Source: Pieris napi
Lineage: Eukaryota; Arthropoda; Insecta; Lepidoptera; Pieridae
Direction of reading: 5' to 3'
DNA: 64,000 nt
Assembly: GCF_905475465.1 (NCBI RefSeq)
Contig: NC_062245.1
Location: 4,278,001-4,342,000, forward strand
The position numbers were made by a program, and so were the translations under genes. Below, in pieces: positions 9,701-20,896 of this stretch (the stretch's first letter is position 1; every line of letters begins with the position of its first letter). A model generated the notes under the pieces. It searched no databases. It saw only the letters and a program-made list of their open reading frames with translations, and was not told where the DNA came from.

Positions 9701-10718
9701 TCACCATTTATATTTATAAAGGTCACTTAAATCTAAAAAAATCTCAAAATAAATACAGCACCGTTACAACCTTTTAGATATGGGCCTCAAATTTCTGTAT
9801 ATGTTTCGTGAACATTAGTTTTCTTTAAAAGGCAAGTAGGTCGTCGTTTTTTTGGGTCTTACATATTCGTACCTTAACGTACGAGCGTGTTAAAACGCGC
9901 ACATAGAAACTCCATTGGTGCACGATGGGGAACTTACGTGATCAGGGATGAGAGTCGCACGCGTAAAGGCCGATTTACATTATCTTAGTGTTTAGGAGAG
10001 TGCTTTAGTACAACTTGAAAGGCAAGTTCTTTAGCGTAGCGTTTACTAAAGCAAGTAGCGTTTACATGTTTCAACTAAAGTACTATCCTAAAGCACTCTC
10101 CTAAACACTAATGATAATGTAAATCGGCCTTAAGCCACACGCCAACACTGCTCGAGAAAGAGACATACATACCTTACCATACTCAACGTTTTTATTTAAA
10201 AAAAAATACTTACATCTAAATCCAATAAGTCTGGCTGCTTTAGGCAAATTTATAGACAGAATATGCGTGTCTAAAAAGTCTTTAATTTTCCTGAACAATC
10301 TGTATTCGTAAGTGTACGAACTAAATAGCGCCCTCCCGTCATTATCTTCTTTACTTTGATCCGACTTCACACTCACAGATTTAATTTCGAGTCCATCAAA
10401 TATTTCGTACTTGTCTTTATTTATCGCTTCGTCTATTGCGTTCTCTAAGACGTGACTCAAATCTCTCTCAGTATTATTTACAAATACATATTTCTCACAA
10501 AATTCACTAACTGTATCTATTATATTACCTACAACACTGTCATCGTTTGATCTATTTACATCTTGACTATTAAGACAGCTATGGCAGGGTGCATTATCTA
10601 AAGTATTGGTATTATCATTTCTAATGTCAGTGCAGTTGGTTTGTGCAAAGCATATCACAAAGATAATTATCGTCCTCTTTATGATTCGTTTTTGTGTGCA
10701 AATCCGTTGATTCTCCAT
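6772..10718 (-). CDS. Osiris-like (DUF1676-type) secreted/membrane protein, three coding exons
   Basis: Coding exons are 10718-10214, 8535-8416 and 6956-6772. Donors are GTAAGT (10213 and 8415); acceptors are TTTCAG (8536) and TTTTTAG (6957). The summed length, 810 nt, gives 269 residues plus stop, and every junction keeps phase. ATG 10718 is preceded in frame by TGA. Residues 1-30 form a basic then hydrophobic signal peptide; Cys45, Cys48 and Cys74 follow; exon 2 encodes a lysine-flanked hydrophobic segment (FFLPLLIGMQVFKSILLAMF, then a Gly/Lys-rich stretch); the tail is acidic and Tyr/Asn-rich. Length and layout match insect Osiris proteins, endomembrane-associated proteins of cuticle-forming cells. 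The exact paralogue is unclear and the usual AQxLAY tail motif is at best degenerate. A CAG|GTAAAT donor overlaps the stop, so a further exon is possible. Confidence 0.68.
6957..8415 (-). other. Second coding intron of the Osiris-like gene
   Basis: The intron is 1459 bases, bounded by GTAAGT at 8415 and AG at 6957. It contains a LINE 3'-end fragment at 7445-7577 and otherwise AT-rich DNA without recognisable exons. Confidence 0.6.
7445..7577 (+). mobile_element. 3'-end fragment of an unclassified LINE/SINE family
   Basis: Carries the run GAGAGTTTATTGTCAGTTCT through AGAACTGGCAGTAAATG and ends near TGAATAAATGAT. The same sequence in reverse orientation occurs at 40207-40380 and 54598-54772, where the last bases read like ...AATAAATGATTTTGACTTT on the element strand. 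No coding part is present in any copy, so the parent family is unknown. Confidence 0.6.
9779..10156 (-). mobile_element. tRNA-derived SINE, family 2, interrupted by a MITE
   Basis: Read on the minus strand, the head begins at GAGCAGTGTTGGCGTGTGGC (10156) and is interrupted by the MITE at 9967-10130. It resumes with GCGACTCTCATCCCTGA and continues to about 9779. The full-length relative at 56473-56742 shows the uninterrupted order. Parts of other copies lie at 33360, 34005, 49878 and 63155. It sits in the first coding intron of the Osiris-like gene, in sense orientation. Confidence 0.75.
9967..10130. mobile_element. Harbinger-type MITE, 164 bp, TAA target duplication
   Basis: Inverted ends begin AGGCCGATTTACATTATC and the interior is built from 'tttagtaaacgctac'-like repeats. 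TAA flanks both sides (9964-9966 and 10131-10133), the 3-bp duplication of PIF/Harbinger elements. It is inserted in a SINE. A nearly identical copy in reverse orientation is at 44966-45128, and a longer relative with coding remnants is at 30955-31656. Confidence 0.85.
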
Positions 10719-11388
10719 ATTGTCTTCTAAACTTCATCACCGGATGATTTCCCGTAATTTATAGTGAAAATCTGCAACAAAGAGGAAGAGTATTAAATTT
10801 CCTAAAGAAAATTGTGAATCGAGATATAATAGCTTCTCACTATTGTTATGTTGATTGAGAAAATGTTGTTGCACTCTGTTGTGAGTGTTATGTTACGGTT
10901 CTATGATATAAGTTTTATGTATTTTATGAATAATTTTTACATTTTATATTCGAGACGGTAGAATAATCTTAAATGCTAAATATACACATAATAGCCAAGC
11001 AATTCAGTTATATAGTTGTTATTCATATATATTATGAATAATTTATTTAAAAGGTATTTGAAAGCGCTCTCTATAATAAAATACATGTAAAATCTTTCCC
11101 AGTAAAAGAAACACGGTATTATTTCTATGAAAAGTATGGGTATAATTATTCCACACGTTTTGGGCTTTTGTGAGTGAGTGATCTATTTTAGTAAACAGGA
11201 AGTTCGTTAACGGGTCATTCAGGTTGCACGATTTCTAAGTTCGCAAGTGAACCAAAGACGCTTGATAGTCGAAGTTTTCGATCTGACAGACCGCGTCTCA
11301 AACTATCCTTTGAATTGAAAATGGCGTAATAGGAGTTGATGTCAAAGGCGGCATGTTTACATTAATAAGTGTTATTTGTTGTTCGTAA
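10719..11388 (-). other. 5' flank of the Osiris-like gene with a 5'-UTR splice acceptor
   Basis: On the minus strand CTCTTTGTTGCAG ends at 10772, so the first coding exon probably begins at 10771 after an upstream non-coding exon that I cannot place. No TATA box or start site stands out. The rest is AT-rich with no recognised gene or repeat. Confidence 0.45.
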
Positions 11389-11655
11389 GGGAGCGTTCAA
11401 GTATTACGTAACGAATTTTGGGGGGGAGGGGGTCCTTTTGTAAAACGTCACGATGCAGGGCAGGGATTTAATTACGCGTTATTGTTAATATTATTTTCGA
11501 CTTTCCAATACTTTACACCACATAATGATAACTTTTAGGTACAAAGGTGGTCACGAAACGTTTTACTATACTTGGGTACAGAAAAACGTTACAGCGCGTT
11601 ACATGGGGTGTCAATAATCTCCAAAAATTGCGTGACGTAATACTTGAACGCTCCC
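11389..11655. mobile_element. Harbinger-like MITE, second family
   Basis: Perfect inverted ends begin GGGAGCGTTCAAGTATTACG, and TAA flanks both sides. The interior has 'tattattttcgactttcca' and 'cgaaacgttttactatactt' in common with the shorter copy at 34742-34959. Non-coding, 267 bp. Confidence 0.82.
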
Positions 11656-12419
11656 TAAGGTAATAAATTATATTTTTAATTTTATAATTGATTACGTGCG
11701 CGATTGGAAGACGATTCTAAAAATTCGTTTAGTGGTATACAAGTAGGTTCGCTAAATTTATATACAACTTATTGTATTATAATACATACTACTGTAAAAT
11801 ACATATGTTAGTTTGTATTTTGTTGGTCAAATCATAAAGTTGAATGGAATCAAAATCAATTAAATAATCATTGAACCGTGAGACTTCCATTTTTATAACT
11901 TATTTGTTCGAAATTACTTTAAATTTAATCTATAAATGCATAATAATCCATTATTCCGAGAATGTGATAATATATTTCTCTGGACGTCTTTATCCGTAAA
12001 TCACATTTGCTAGTTTGGCGATTTCTGCATTCTGCTGACTCGTTAAGTTGAGATAAATTGATTCCGTATCCTTACTGTCTGTGTGAACGTGACAACTCAA
12101 AATCTATTGAACGTGTTTTTACAGTTTTCACCAATATATAGCGATTTATTGTGGTTTTAGGTAAATTGACTGATTTAACGCTTATGGTTGGAGGTCGTAA
12201 AAATTTATGCAAAAATACATGAAATCCAGGCAGACGCAGCTGTGGCCGGAAGTTACTAAATATTCAATAGTTTATTAAACTGTATAAAATTAGACAGTCG
12301 TTTTGGTATGAGTTATGACATTTCATAAGTTTTAATAAGGAATTATAATACTCAATAAGTTTAGTTCGCCCACTTAAAGAGAAACTAACACGAGTTATGA
12401 AACCTTACATTAGTTAAGT

Positions 12420-12462
<43 letters not shown>

Positions 12463-13644
12463 GTTGATAATTAAAAGCGCAAACAAAATGTAAACAATCA
12501 TAGCACACTTGAAGCCAATATGAGCCCTTTAGTTTTTTTTACCACACTCATAAATTGTAATTTAACATTCTCGTTTCCTATAATCTCCAATAACATAGTA
12601 TCACTTAGATTTACGAACTTTTCAATAAGTCAAGTTAGTTTTTTGTTTATTCAGTGTCGCAACCCCACTACCCCTAATGTTTTATTATAAATAAGCTCAT
12701 GTTTTAAACAATTTAAGTCTGTTGACACCTTCAAACAAAGTGTTTCATTTAACATATAACTAAAACAACCGCTACCCAACTTTCGAGTAACTCACGGTAG
12801 ACAATTCTTTGAATAGGTTGTCTTTCAATAGAATTCAAATTAGGTTTCCTTCTTATAAATACAGTGTAGTAAACAAAAACAGTCTAAGTCAACGTTTACT
12901 TTCGTTTGCCATCAGCGGTAATAAATATTTGACTTAGAAATAAATAGCCAAATGCACAGCAACGTTTTAATCGTCTCTTTAATTTCTACGAAATATATTT
13001 CCAGTCTAAACGAATGCAAATACCTAAAAATCCTGCGTTACATGCAAAACATGGGACTTTCTCGAATCGACGCGTTTATTCGTTTTTTTATGTCCCACAT
13101 AACTTTGCCCGGGGCAATCTTATTATGTAGAACCTCGCTGTATTTTACTCAAAAACTTGTTCCTATACTTTTAATCAATTTTTTATTCACAAGTGCAAAT
13201 AATAATTCTCTATCCTTCGACGAGACATCTAAACAATCTCAACTGTGCACCTTGACTTTGTGGAGCTAGCTGCCAGTCGATGTACTCCCGAGGGCTTAGA
13301 CATTAAATAACATATATCTCAGGCGATGATGTGTGTATGTGATATATAGGAGATGGTGTCAGGATAAGTTTGTACCTTTTCTATATCATGCACACAAACA
13401 GTGGCATAAATATATAATAAATAGTGGAGGCGAACTGGCACTTTTTTATCAAATAGCAAATGAGCCACAGCCATATAGCCTCCATACTATGGGAGATAAT
13501 ATAATACTTGTATTTTGCAATGAATAAAAAATTAAAAAAGAAATAAAAAATGAAGACATTGATCATAAGTTTCCGTTGTCCCCAAAAACAAACAAATGTA
13601 AACATAACATAACTCACTAAAATTATTCGCTGTTCAACTTAAAT
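11656..13644. other. AT-rich intergenic DNA
   Basis: Apart from a TA microsatellite at 12423-12460 I see no repeat shared within the window. A 105-codon plus-strand frame at 12952-13269 lacks recognisable motifs, splice context or family resemblance and is probably chance. Confidence 0.5.
12423..12460. repeat. (TA)n microsatellite
   Basis: Nineteen uninterrupted AT dinucleotides. Confidence 0.95.
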
Positions 13645-13995
13645 TTAAAATGTATATACGTATAAATAAAAAAACATTATGTTTTCGTTAAATTGGCTTA
13701 AGAAATTGAATTGGATTTTCACATGAGAGCTTTTATAAACTCCGTCTACGCGAATAATATCAAAATTATTTTTATGTGAAAATTCAGTTATAGTAATATT
13801 TTGAATTCTAAAAAAAACGTGATAACGCCTGTGTAACGAAAGTGTTTTCACGCCTTCATTTATCAGCTTTCCGATCTTAATAAACACATTCAAAGAGAAT
13901 ATTTCTGGTGCTGAGCTCATTACAAAGTGAAACTGTTTGCCATATATAATAACAATAATATAAAATTGCTTTATAAAGATCAGTAGACGCATCAT
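13645..13995 (-). CDS. Unassigned frame, possibly a diverged Osiris-like first exon
   Basis: The frame has 116 codons from ATG 13995. A hydrophobic amino terminus (MMRLLIFIKQFYIIVIIYGK) could be a signal peptide. It is followed by LINEGVKTL, then RRYHVFFRIQNITITEF. The order and spacing resemble the AIDEAIN...KYEIFDGLEIKSVSV part of the Osiris-like gene 3 kb away on the same strand, by eye only. No Cys pair is present. The frame would have to splice; a weak CAT|GTGAAA donor lies near residue 90. I found no matching second exon with the hydrophobic segment between here and 10771, so this may be a dead fragment or chance. Confidence 0.3.
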   Translation of the reverse strand: MMRLLIFIKQFYIIVIIYGKQFHFVMSSAPEIFSLNVFIKIGKLINEGVKTLSLHRRYHVFFRIQNITITEFSHKNNFDIIRVDGVYKSSHVKIQFNFLSQFNENIMFFYLYVYTF

Positions 13996-14029
13996 TATGG
14001 CAAACCGCTACACTACTTTGGCCTTCGTA

Positions 14030-14440
14030 GATATTTCCGATCGCGACTTATCAGAAAGAATACCAAGCTTGTTCTATACAAAACTCTGCTGCGACCAGTG
14101 CTCACTTATGGTTCTCCTTATCTTCGAGCGGAAGATTTTTCGAAGAATCTTTGGCACTGTTTGCGACCACGGTGTTTGTCGTATGAAAACAATACTACAA
14201 TGAAGAACTTTATAACATCCTAGACGAGGCCAACATGGTCTAATTCAAAAAGTGAAACAGGCTTAAGTGCTCAAGTACACGCTCAGTGGGACATGGGCAC
14301 CGAATGGCAAACGACAGAACCACAAGGTCCTTACTGAATTCACAACCCGGTGGCAAGAGAAAACCCGGTAGAGGCTGCGTTGGTGGGATGGAGTTTTCAA
14401 AGACCTCGAAACAATAGGGGTTTAACCACCAACCCACGCT
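14030..14440 (+). pseudogene. LINE ORF carboxy-terminal remnant
   Basis: Across frameshifts the plus strand reads pieces typical of the end of a LINE polyprotein: PVLTYGS-like, FERKIFRRIFGTVCDHGV, NEELYNILDEANMV, then GKRKPGR and WWDGVFKDLETI-like. A short piece of the same family (RPRLCWDEVVKDLET) is at 41230-41345. No RT catalytic domain remains. Additional decayed LINE tail may extend to about 15080 (RSKDRCKWISVVSAYPEKGI). Confidence 0.6.
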
Positions 14441-15284
14441 GTATAACCATTGATAATGATGAAACTATTTGCAAAAAAATACTTTACGCGGAAAAGAAGA
14501 AAAACCACTTTCCGCGGATTAAGACACAGACCATGCATGCATGCAGACAGCTAGAACCATGCATTAATCGCAGCTATTTAAATAAAACTCTATAAACGCA
14601 GAATTTTTACATTATTTACATAACTTGTTTTCAGTGCTCTTCAGCAATTGTGGTGATGAGAATTTATTTATATATATATCTCATCGAGCTTTACCACGTA
14701 TTAGGCCAGACATATTTCTGTCCAGTTTTAGACGCACGTATATGGAAATGTATATCTATAATACAATCTAACGAACACATTCTATTTCCGAAATCCCAAA
14801 CAAACAAACGCTAAGGCGAAGTCATACTGCTATATTGTATTCATTTGTTTTTTAAGTGAAAATATATAATAACGAATTTGTATGCCCTTCTTACCAAAAA
14901 CTCTTCTTAAACAAAGTGTTGTTTAACTTTTTGTCTATAGAAATAAGTACTCATTACCGACGAGCATGCGTGGGAAAGTCATGAAAGTGGAGGAAGCGAG
15001 ATAGGTACATGTCAGGAGTAAGGACCGTTGCAAGTGGATATCCGTGGTCTCTGCCTATCCCGAAAAAGGCATAAAGATGTAGAATATAATCTTAAATATA
15101 ATATCAACTAAGAAGTAATATATTAATACCAATGCTGTAAGTTGTCCTTTTATATTCTACTATTATTCGTTATTTTAAAACACACCTTTAACACATGTAG
15201 TCAAATCATCATATAGTAAAAATTTAAAAATTTCATATACAATACAATAATTATGGCCTGCCTAGAAACCTGGCTACTAGGACT

Positions 15285-15412
15285 GGCGATGATGGGGAAG
15301 AGAGTGGCACGCTGATCACAATAGGCCAATACTGCCACTTAAATACATTTTATTAAATCATAGATATCACGAATTAAGTTATAACATACATATTTTCCTT
15401 GAAAAATCCATC
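15285..15412. repeat. Dispersed repeat, copy 1 of 2
   Basis: Shares 'gggaagagagtggcacg', then 'cttaaatacattttatta' and 'agttataacatacatatttt' with 17110-17222. No coding content or terminal structure was recognised. Confidence 0.6.
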
Positions 15413-15489
15413 ATATGATTAAAATGTTGTTAAACACCTTACAACAATAACATATTGAAAATAAAAATTAATAAATAATTATATAGTTT

Positions 15490-15626
15490 AAAAAAACTAT
15501 AAAACACGCTTTTAAAGCACATCAAACTAAAAAGTGAAAAATAATTCCTAATTTAGGCTGAAAATGGTAATTAACAAAAAACTTTTTAGTTTGATGTGCT
15601 TTAAAAGCGTGTTTTATAGTTTTTTT
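15490..15626. repeat. Perfect 45-bp inverted repeat (hairpin)
   Basis: Arm 15490-15534 and arm 15582-15626 are exact reverse complements, with a 47-base loop. Outer ends are AAAAAAACTATAAAACACGC and its complement. It may be a short fold-back transposon; a transcript from either strand would form a long hairpin. Confidence 0.85.
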
Positions 15627-15840
15627 ATACTATATTTATTTTCCACTTTAAGTCCTAGCAGCAATACGTGTTGTCTCAATTTAATCGTATTGCTTTGTGG
15701 ACTTAAAAAAAATTTCATTGTTTTTTCGAGATAAACCTATGAAATTATTATATTGTCGCTGATTCTTTATAAGTGTACAAAGTTTTAATTAAATCTGTCC
15801 GTTTAAAGTGGGTCAAAATCGAGTCCGTAGGAGTCGGTTA

Positions 15841-15861
15841 CATACATACATACATACATAC
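15841..15861. repeat. (CATA)n microsatellite
   Basis: Five CATA units precede CAGGTGAAGC. It sits after 'gtccgtaggagtcggtta', a context that looks like the tail of a retroposon, though no second copy is in this window. Confidence 0.8.
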
Positions 15862-16214
15862 AGGTGAAGCTAATATAAAGCGTGTAAAAATACCGATTAA
15901 CATTAGATTCAAAAATGTATGTACTATATTCATTTACCCACCATAGTCTCAATTATTATAGAAATAGTGGTAAGAGTAAAATAACACAGATTTACATATA
16001 TACAAATATGCAGAAGCCTTTAGAAGCGCCTGAGGTAATATTTTTCAATTTTCCTCGCATAACAGTATGTATGCCGATACTTATAAAGATTTATGAAGCA
16101 ACTTCTCAGACCTTCCCTATCCCAGTGGTTTCCTGTTATAGATAAAGGGGAAATTTAAAACATGCATACGTCGTTTGATATTTATATGTAGACCTCGTTT
16201 ATGTTTGACACATA

Positions 16215-16812
16215 TCTATACTAATATTATAAAGAGGAAAGGTTTGATTTTTTGTTTGTTTGAAATGAATAGGCTCCGAAACTACTGGACTGATTTCAAA
16301 ATTTATTTCACCGTTGGCAAGCTACACTATTCCCGAGTGACATAGGCTATGTTTCATCTTCAAAAAAATTAGGGATCCTTACTAAAACTTGAAAAATCTA
16401 ACCCAAGGTGTAAAAAAATAAACAAAAAACTTCCTTCAATCGTGTGCGCTGCGAAAACTATTAATGATAGAACAAAATGATGTATTACAATTTTTCAGGA
16501 CACATCACTATCTATAAAAAATGTCGTGACAGCATGTCTCTATCTTTTATAGTTACGTCACAATAAGCGTCCTTTTATTCATTTTTTTTATTAAAATACC
16601 ACCGCTAGAAAAGGCTCCTTATTCGTACCTAAGTATTAGTATTGATTCTTATCAAAATAATTACCAACGTTACACATAAGCTACAATTTAATGGCATAAC
16701 CACAAACAAAGCATGGTGGATTAGTGTTCTCCTGCCGTTTCTCTTGAATAGTTTACTACTATGTAATATAACAAATATCTTAGCCACAGCAACGCTTGGC
16801 CGAGTCTACTAG
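16215..16812 (+). mobile_element. Non-autonomous Helitron, 598 bp
   Basis: Starts A|TCTATACTAATATTATAAAG and ends CTTGGCCGAGTCTACTAG|T. The first 150 bases match 57010-57160; the last 150 match the 3' ends of the Helitrons at 592-960 and 46466-46829. There is no inverted repeat or coding capacity. Insertion between A and T is as expected. Confidence 0.75.
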
Positions 16813-17109
16813 TCTTCAATAAAACGGCCAACTTCACGATGTTGTATAATATCTTAGTGTTATTTCTGATGTTTAAAACTGGATAGTGTAGGAGTCAATT
16901 AAAAAATCTCCTTTATTAAAAACAACAGTTGAGCCTAAGATTTCTGTATCTATGTCGTGATCATTTTTATTAACAGCCAAGTAATCAGCCACACGCGCCG
17001 TCTAATTTAATGGATCTAAGGAAACACTCACTCTTAAATGAGATGTGAGTGTTAAATGCGCGTATAGAAAGTACAATGGTGCTTAGCCGGGAAACGATCT
17101 TACAACCGC

Positions 17110-17222
17110 AGGGAAGAGAGTGGCACGACAGGCCGATACTGCCCCTTTCTCTTAAATACATTTTATTAAATCAAAGATATTACGACTTAAGTTATAACAT
17201 ACATATTTTCTTTGCAAAACCG
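17110..17222. repeat. Dispersed repeat, copy 2 of 2
   Basis: Second copy of the 15285-15412 repeat. It differs by small insertions such as 'ccctttct'. Confidence 0.6.
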
Positions 17223-17494
17223 TTCCAATAAACTATGAGTGTATCCTTAAAACTTGAGGTTAATCAAGGTGAAGTAGGGTCTACTTAAAGTGTTCTGCGA
17301 GAATACACGGGCACATTACTTGAAGACTATTTCAAGGACCACTGGTCACAATAGTACGTTTATTGGAAAATTTTCCTTTATTCACTTCGAAATACTCATA
17401 TTACGAATATCTTCACAATAAGTGTGGTAGCGGTTTTCTTGGAAGTTCTTATCGTCTATACGCTCTTGATAAAATGGTAGTACCTAAATTTCAC

Positions 17495-20400
17495 TAGTGG
17501 GAGTGCCATGCTGTTGCCTTCGGGCTTCAGCCAAATGGGCAGGCACGACCGGGGCAGTACCACTGTCTCTCAGAAAACCGGCGTGAAGTGATGCAATAAG
17601 TTTGCCTTATTGTACTCGCGTTTCGTGCGGTGAGAGAGACTCCCGGAGCCCATCCCCCCCCCCCCCCTCTACAAGAAATATGAAGGTGCAGAAAAAAAGA
17701 CAGAATCTACCCCAGGGGGGTACCACACGCGCTCGCGGTGGAGAATCCCCCTCTGGGCGTCCAACACCGGGACACTCTGCGCCCGGTGGTGGACGCACAG
17801 GCTGCCCTTCGTATTCTGGGGGGGGCAATTCTGCGCTCGGAAAAAATAACATAATTCGTTCTCGGGGCAAACGGAGCAAACCTACAAAGGCACCCCCGTC
17901 CACACTCGCCGTGGACTTCACAAATGTTAGGGGGCTCAATACCAATATCAACGCAGTCCACTACCATTTAGAGACTGCGAAGCCGGCCTTGCTCTTTCTT
18001 ACCGAGACTCAGATTTCCTCCCCGGCTGATACTTCCTACCTCTCCTACCCGGGGTACAAATTGGAACATTCATTTGTGCCGCGGGCGGGAGTTTGCGTGT
18101 ACGTCAGAGAGGATATCTGTTCTCGTCGCCTCGGGACGCTTGAAGGAAGGGACCTATCTAACCTCTGGCTGCGCGTAGACTGCGATGACCATCCGCGATT
18201 CTACGCATGCCTGTATAGGTCCCATAGCGGAAATATCGAAACTGACCGACTCATTGAGCACATCCAAATGGCTACAGATTCCCTGCTCGAAAGGGTTCCT
18301 ACCGCTGAAATCGTGATACTTGGCGATTTTAACGCCCACCATGCCGATTGGCTCGGCTCTGAAACTACCGATCACGCGGGAAGATCCTTTCACGACTTTG
18401 CTTTAGCCTACGACCTGACACAAATGGTCCCTGCGATTACGCGAATACCAGATGTGGATGGTCATAAACCCTCTTTGTTGGACCTTCTGCTGACTTCACA
18501 TCCGGAGAACTATCAAGTGTCTGTTGACCCGCCATTGGGTTCATCAGATCATTGTGTGGTCCGGAGTACTGTGCCATCTACGCGCCCTTCACGGCCCCGC
18601 TTTATGGGTTGTCGCCGTATTTGGCACTATAAGTCAGCAGATTGGGACGGGATGCGGTCTTTCTTTGCGTCCTACCCTTGGGGGCCTATGTGCTTTTCGC
18701 CGGAAGCTCCAGATTCCGTCGCCGCCTCTGTCGCCGAAGTGGTTCTGCAGGGCATGGAACTCTTTATTCCATTTTCTGCGGTGCCGATCGGTGGCAAGTC
18801 TCAGCCCTGGTTTAAACGTTCTTGCAAGGCGGCCTCGCGTCGAAAGCGAGAATGCTTTAAGGCATGGGCGGAAGCGGCGAAATCTCGTGATGCCAATACC
18901 AGCGAACTTAAAACAGCATATAACTCAGCCTCCAGGTCCTTCAAACGAGAAATCACTAAGGCAAAGTCAGAGCACATTGCCAGATTTGGCGAGAGATTGG
19001 CCCAACTCCCTTCAGGGACTCGAGCCTTCTGGTCTCTCGCCAAAGCTGTCCAGGGGAATTTTTGTCAGCCCTCCATTCCGCCACTGCACAGGGAGGATGA
19101 CTCTCTGGCCCACACTGCGAAGGAGAAGGCCGACCTTTTGGGCTGTCTCTTCGCGTCCAACTCGACTTTGGATGACCGAGGGAGATCACCACCGACCATT
19201 TCGCGGTGTGATTCCTCGATGCCGGAAATCACATTCCGGCAACGTGCTGTCCGCAAAGCACTATCTTCCTTGGACATTCATAAGTCGAGCGGGCCGGATG
19301 GTATCCCCCCAATTGTGCTGCGTACTTGTGCTCCTGAGTTGGCTCCGGTCTTAACGCGCCTTTTCCGGTACCTGTACTCGCTCGGCACTGTCCCGAAGTG
19401 CTGGAAGACCGCTTCGATACATCCGATCCCAAAAAAAGGCGATCGCTCTGATCCGTCCAACTATCGCCCAATAGCTATAACCTCCTTGTTCTCCAAAATA
19501 ATGGAAACCATTATTAATTGCCAGCTCTTGAGTTATCTAGAAGGTCACCAGTTGATTAGCGATTCTCAGTACGGCTTTCGTCGTGGTCGCTCAGCTGGTG
19601 ACCTCCTTGTATACCTTACCCATAGGTGGGCGGAAGCAATTGAGTCCAAGGGGGAGGCGTTGGCGGTAAGTTTGGACATAGCGAAAGCCTTCGATCGGGT
19701 GTGGCACAGAGCACTGCTCTCGAAGCTTCCAGCCTATGGGCTTCCCGAGAAATTATGCGATTGGATCTCCAGCTTTCTGGCCGATCGGAGCATCAAGGTC
19801 GTTATCGACGGAGCATGTTCCGACCTTAAACCCGTGAACGCTGGGGTCCCACAAGGCTGTGTTCTATCCCCGACCCTATTTCTTCTGCATATCAATGATA
19901 TGTTGCAACTTAGCAACATTCACTGCTATGCGGATGACAGCACTGGGGATATTCTTTACACTGGCCGGGCAGGTATTTCTCGGGCAGTTGTTGATGAGTA
20001 CCGGAACAAACTTGTGTCTGAAGTCGAAACTCTACTACGTGGAGTCTCAGACTGGGGCAGACAAAACCTAGTCCAATTTAACCCCAAGAAGACACAAGTT
20101 TGCGCGTTTTCCGCTAAAAAAACACCCTTTGTCGCTACTCCTCTTTTCGAAAACACTCTTCTTAAAGCCACAGCCAGCATTGGAATACTTGGCGTTGACA
20201 TATCGAACGACGTTCAGTTTCGCGGTCACTTGGAGGGAAAGGCTAAATTAGCCTCCAAAAAGCTTGGTGTGCTCAGCAAGGCGAGGCGGTACTTCACTCC
20301 GGGCCACCGCATGCAACTATATAAAGCGCAAATTCGGCCCCACATGGAGTACTGCTCTCACCTCTGGGCGGGGGCTCCCCAGTACCAGCTCCTTCCACTT

Positions 20401-20857
20401 GACCGTATACAACGCAGAGCGGTTCGAATTGTCGACGACCAATCCCTCTCCGAGCGGCTTGATCCTTTGGCGTTGCGTAGAGATGTGGGGTCACTCTGCA
20501 TCTTCTACCGCATTTACCATGGAGAGTGTTCAGAGGAGTTGTTCGGATTAATACCTGCAGCTGAATTTCATCATCGGACGTCGAGACAGAATACGAAATT
20601 CCACCCGTATCACCTCGACGTCCGCCGTTCCACAACTGAGCGTTTTTCAAGGCAGTTTTTGCCGCGCACAACCACTATGTGGAACCAGCTGCCCACTGAA
20701 GTATTTCCGAACCAATTCGACTTAGGGTCCTTCAAGAAAAGAGCGTACCTATTCTTAAAAGGCCGGCAACGCACTCGCGAGCCCTCTGGCATTGAGAGTG
20801 TCCATGGGCGGCGGTATCACTTAACATCAGGTGAGCCTCCTGCCCGTTTGCCCCCCG

Positions 20858-20895
<38 letters not shown>
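17495..20895 (+). mobile_element. Near full-length APE-type LINE with poly(A) tail
   Basis: A GC-rich 5' leader (about 17495-17679, with GCTGTTGCCTTCGGGCTTCA and a pyrimidine run at 17654-17668) leads into one long frame with endonuclease and reverse transcriptase, ending in about 30 A residues. The sharp rise in GC against the AT-rich flanks marks both edges. No ORF1 precedes the frame, so this is either a single-ORF element or a 5'-truncated two-ORF one; the leader favours the first. A clear target duplication could not be fixed because of the A/T flanks. Its 3' end is the source of many fragments in the window. Confidence 0.85.

Positions 20896-20896
<1 letters not shown>

Larger units (their letters stand above)
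8536..10213 (-). other. First coding intron of the Osiris-like gene
   Basis: The intron is 1678 bases, bounded by GTAAGT (10213) and TTTCAG (8536). It holds the SINE at 9779-10156 with its nested Harbinger MITE. The remaining 1.2 kb is AT-rich with only short chance frames. Confidence 0.6.

Noticed and set aside
12952..13269. 105-codon plus-strand frame
   Set aside because: No motif, splice signal, repeat relation or upstream context; composition fits chance in AT-rich DNA.
18524..19354. 276-codon plus-strand frame inside the LINE
   Set aside because: A shadow of the endonuclease/RT frame in another phase; it has no domain of its own.
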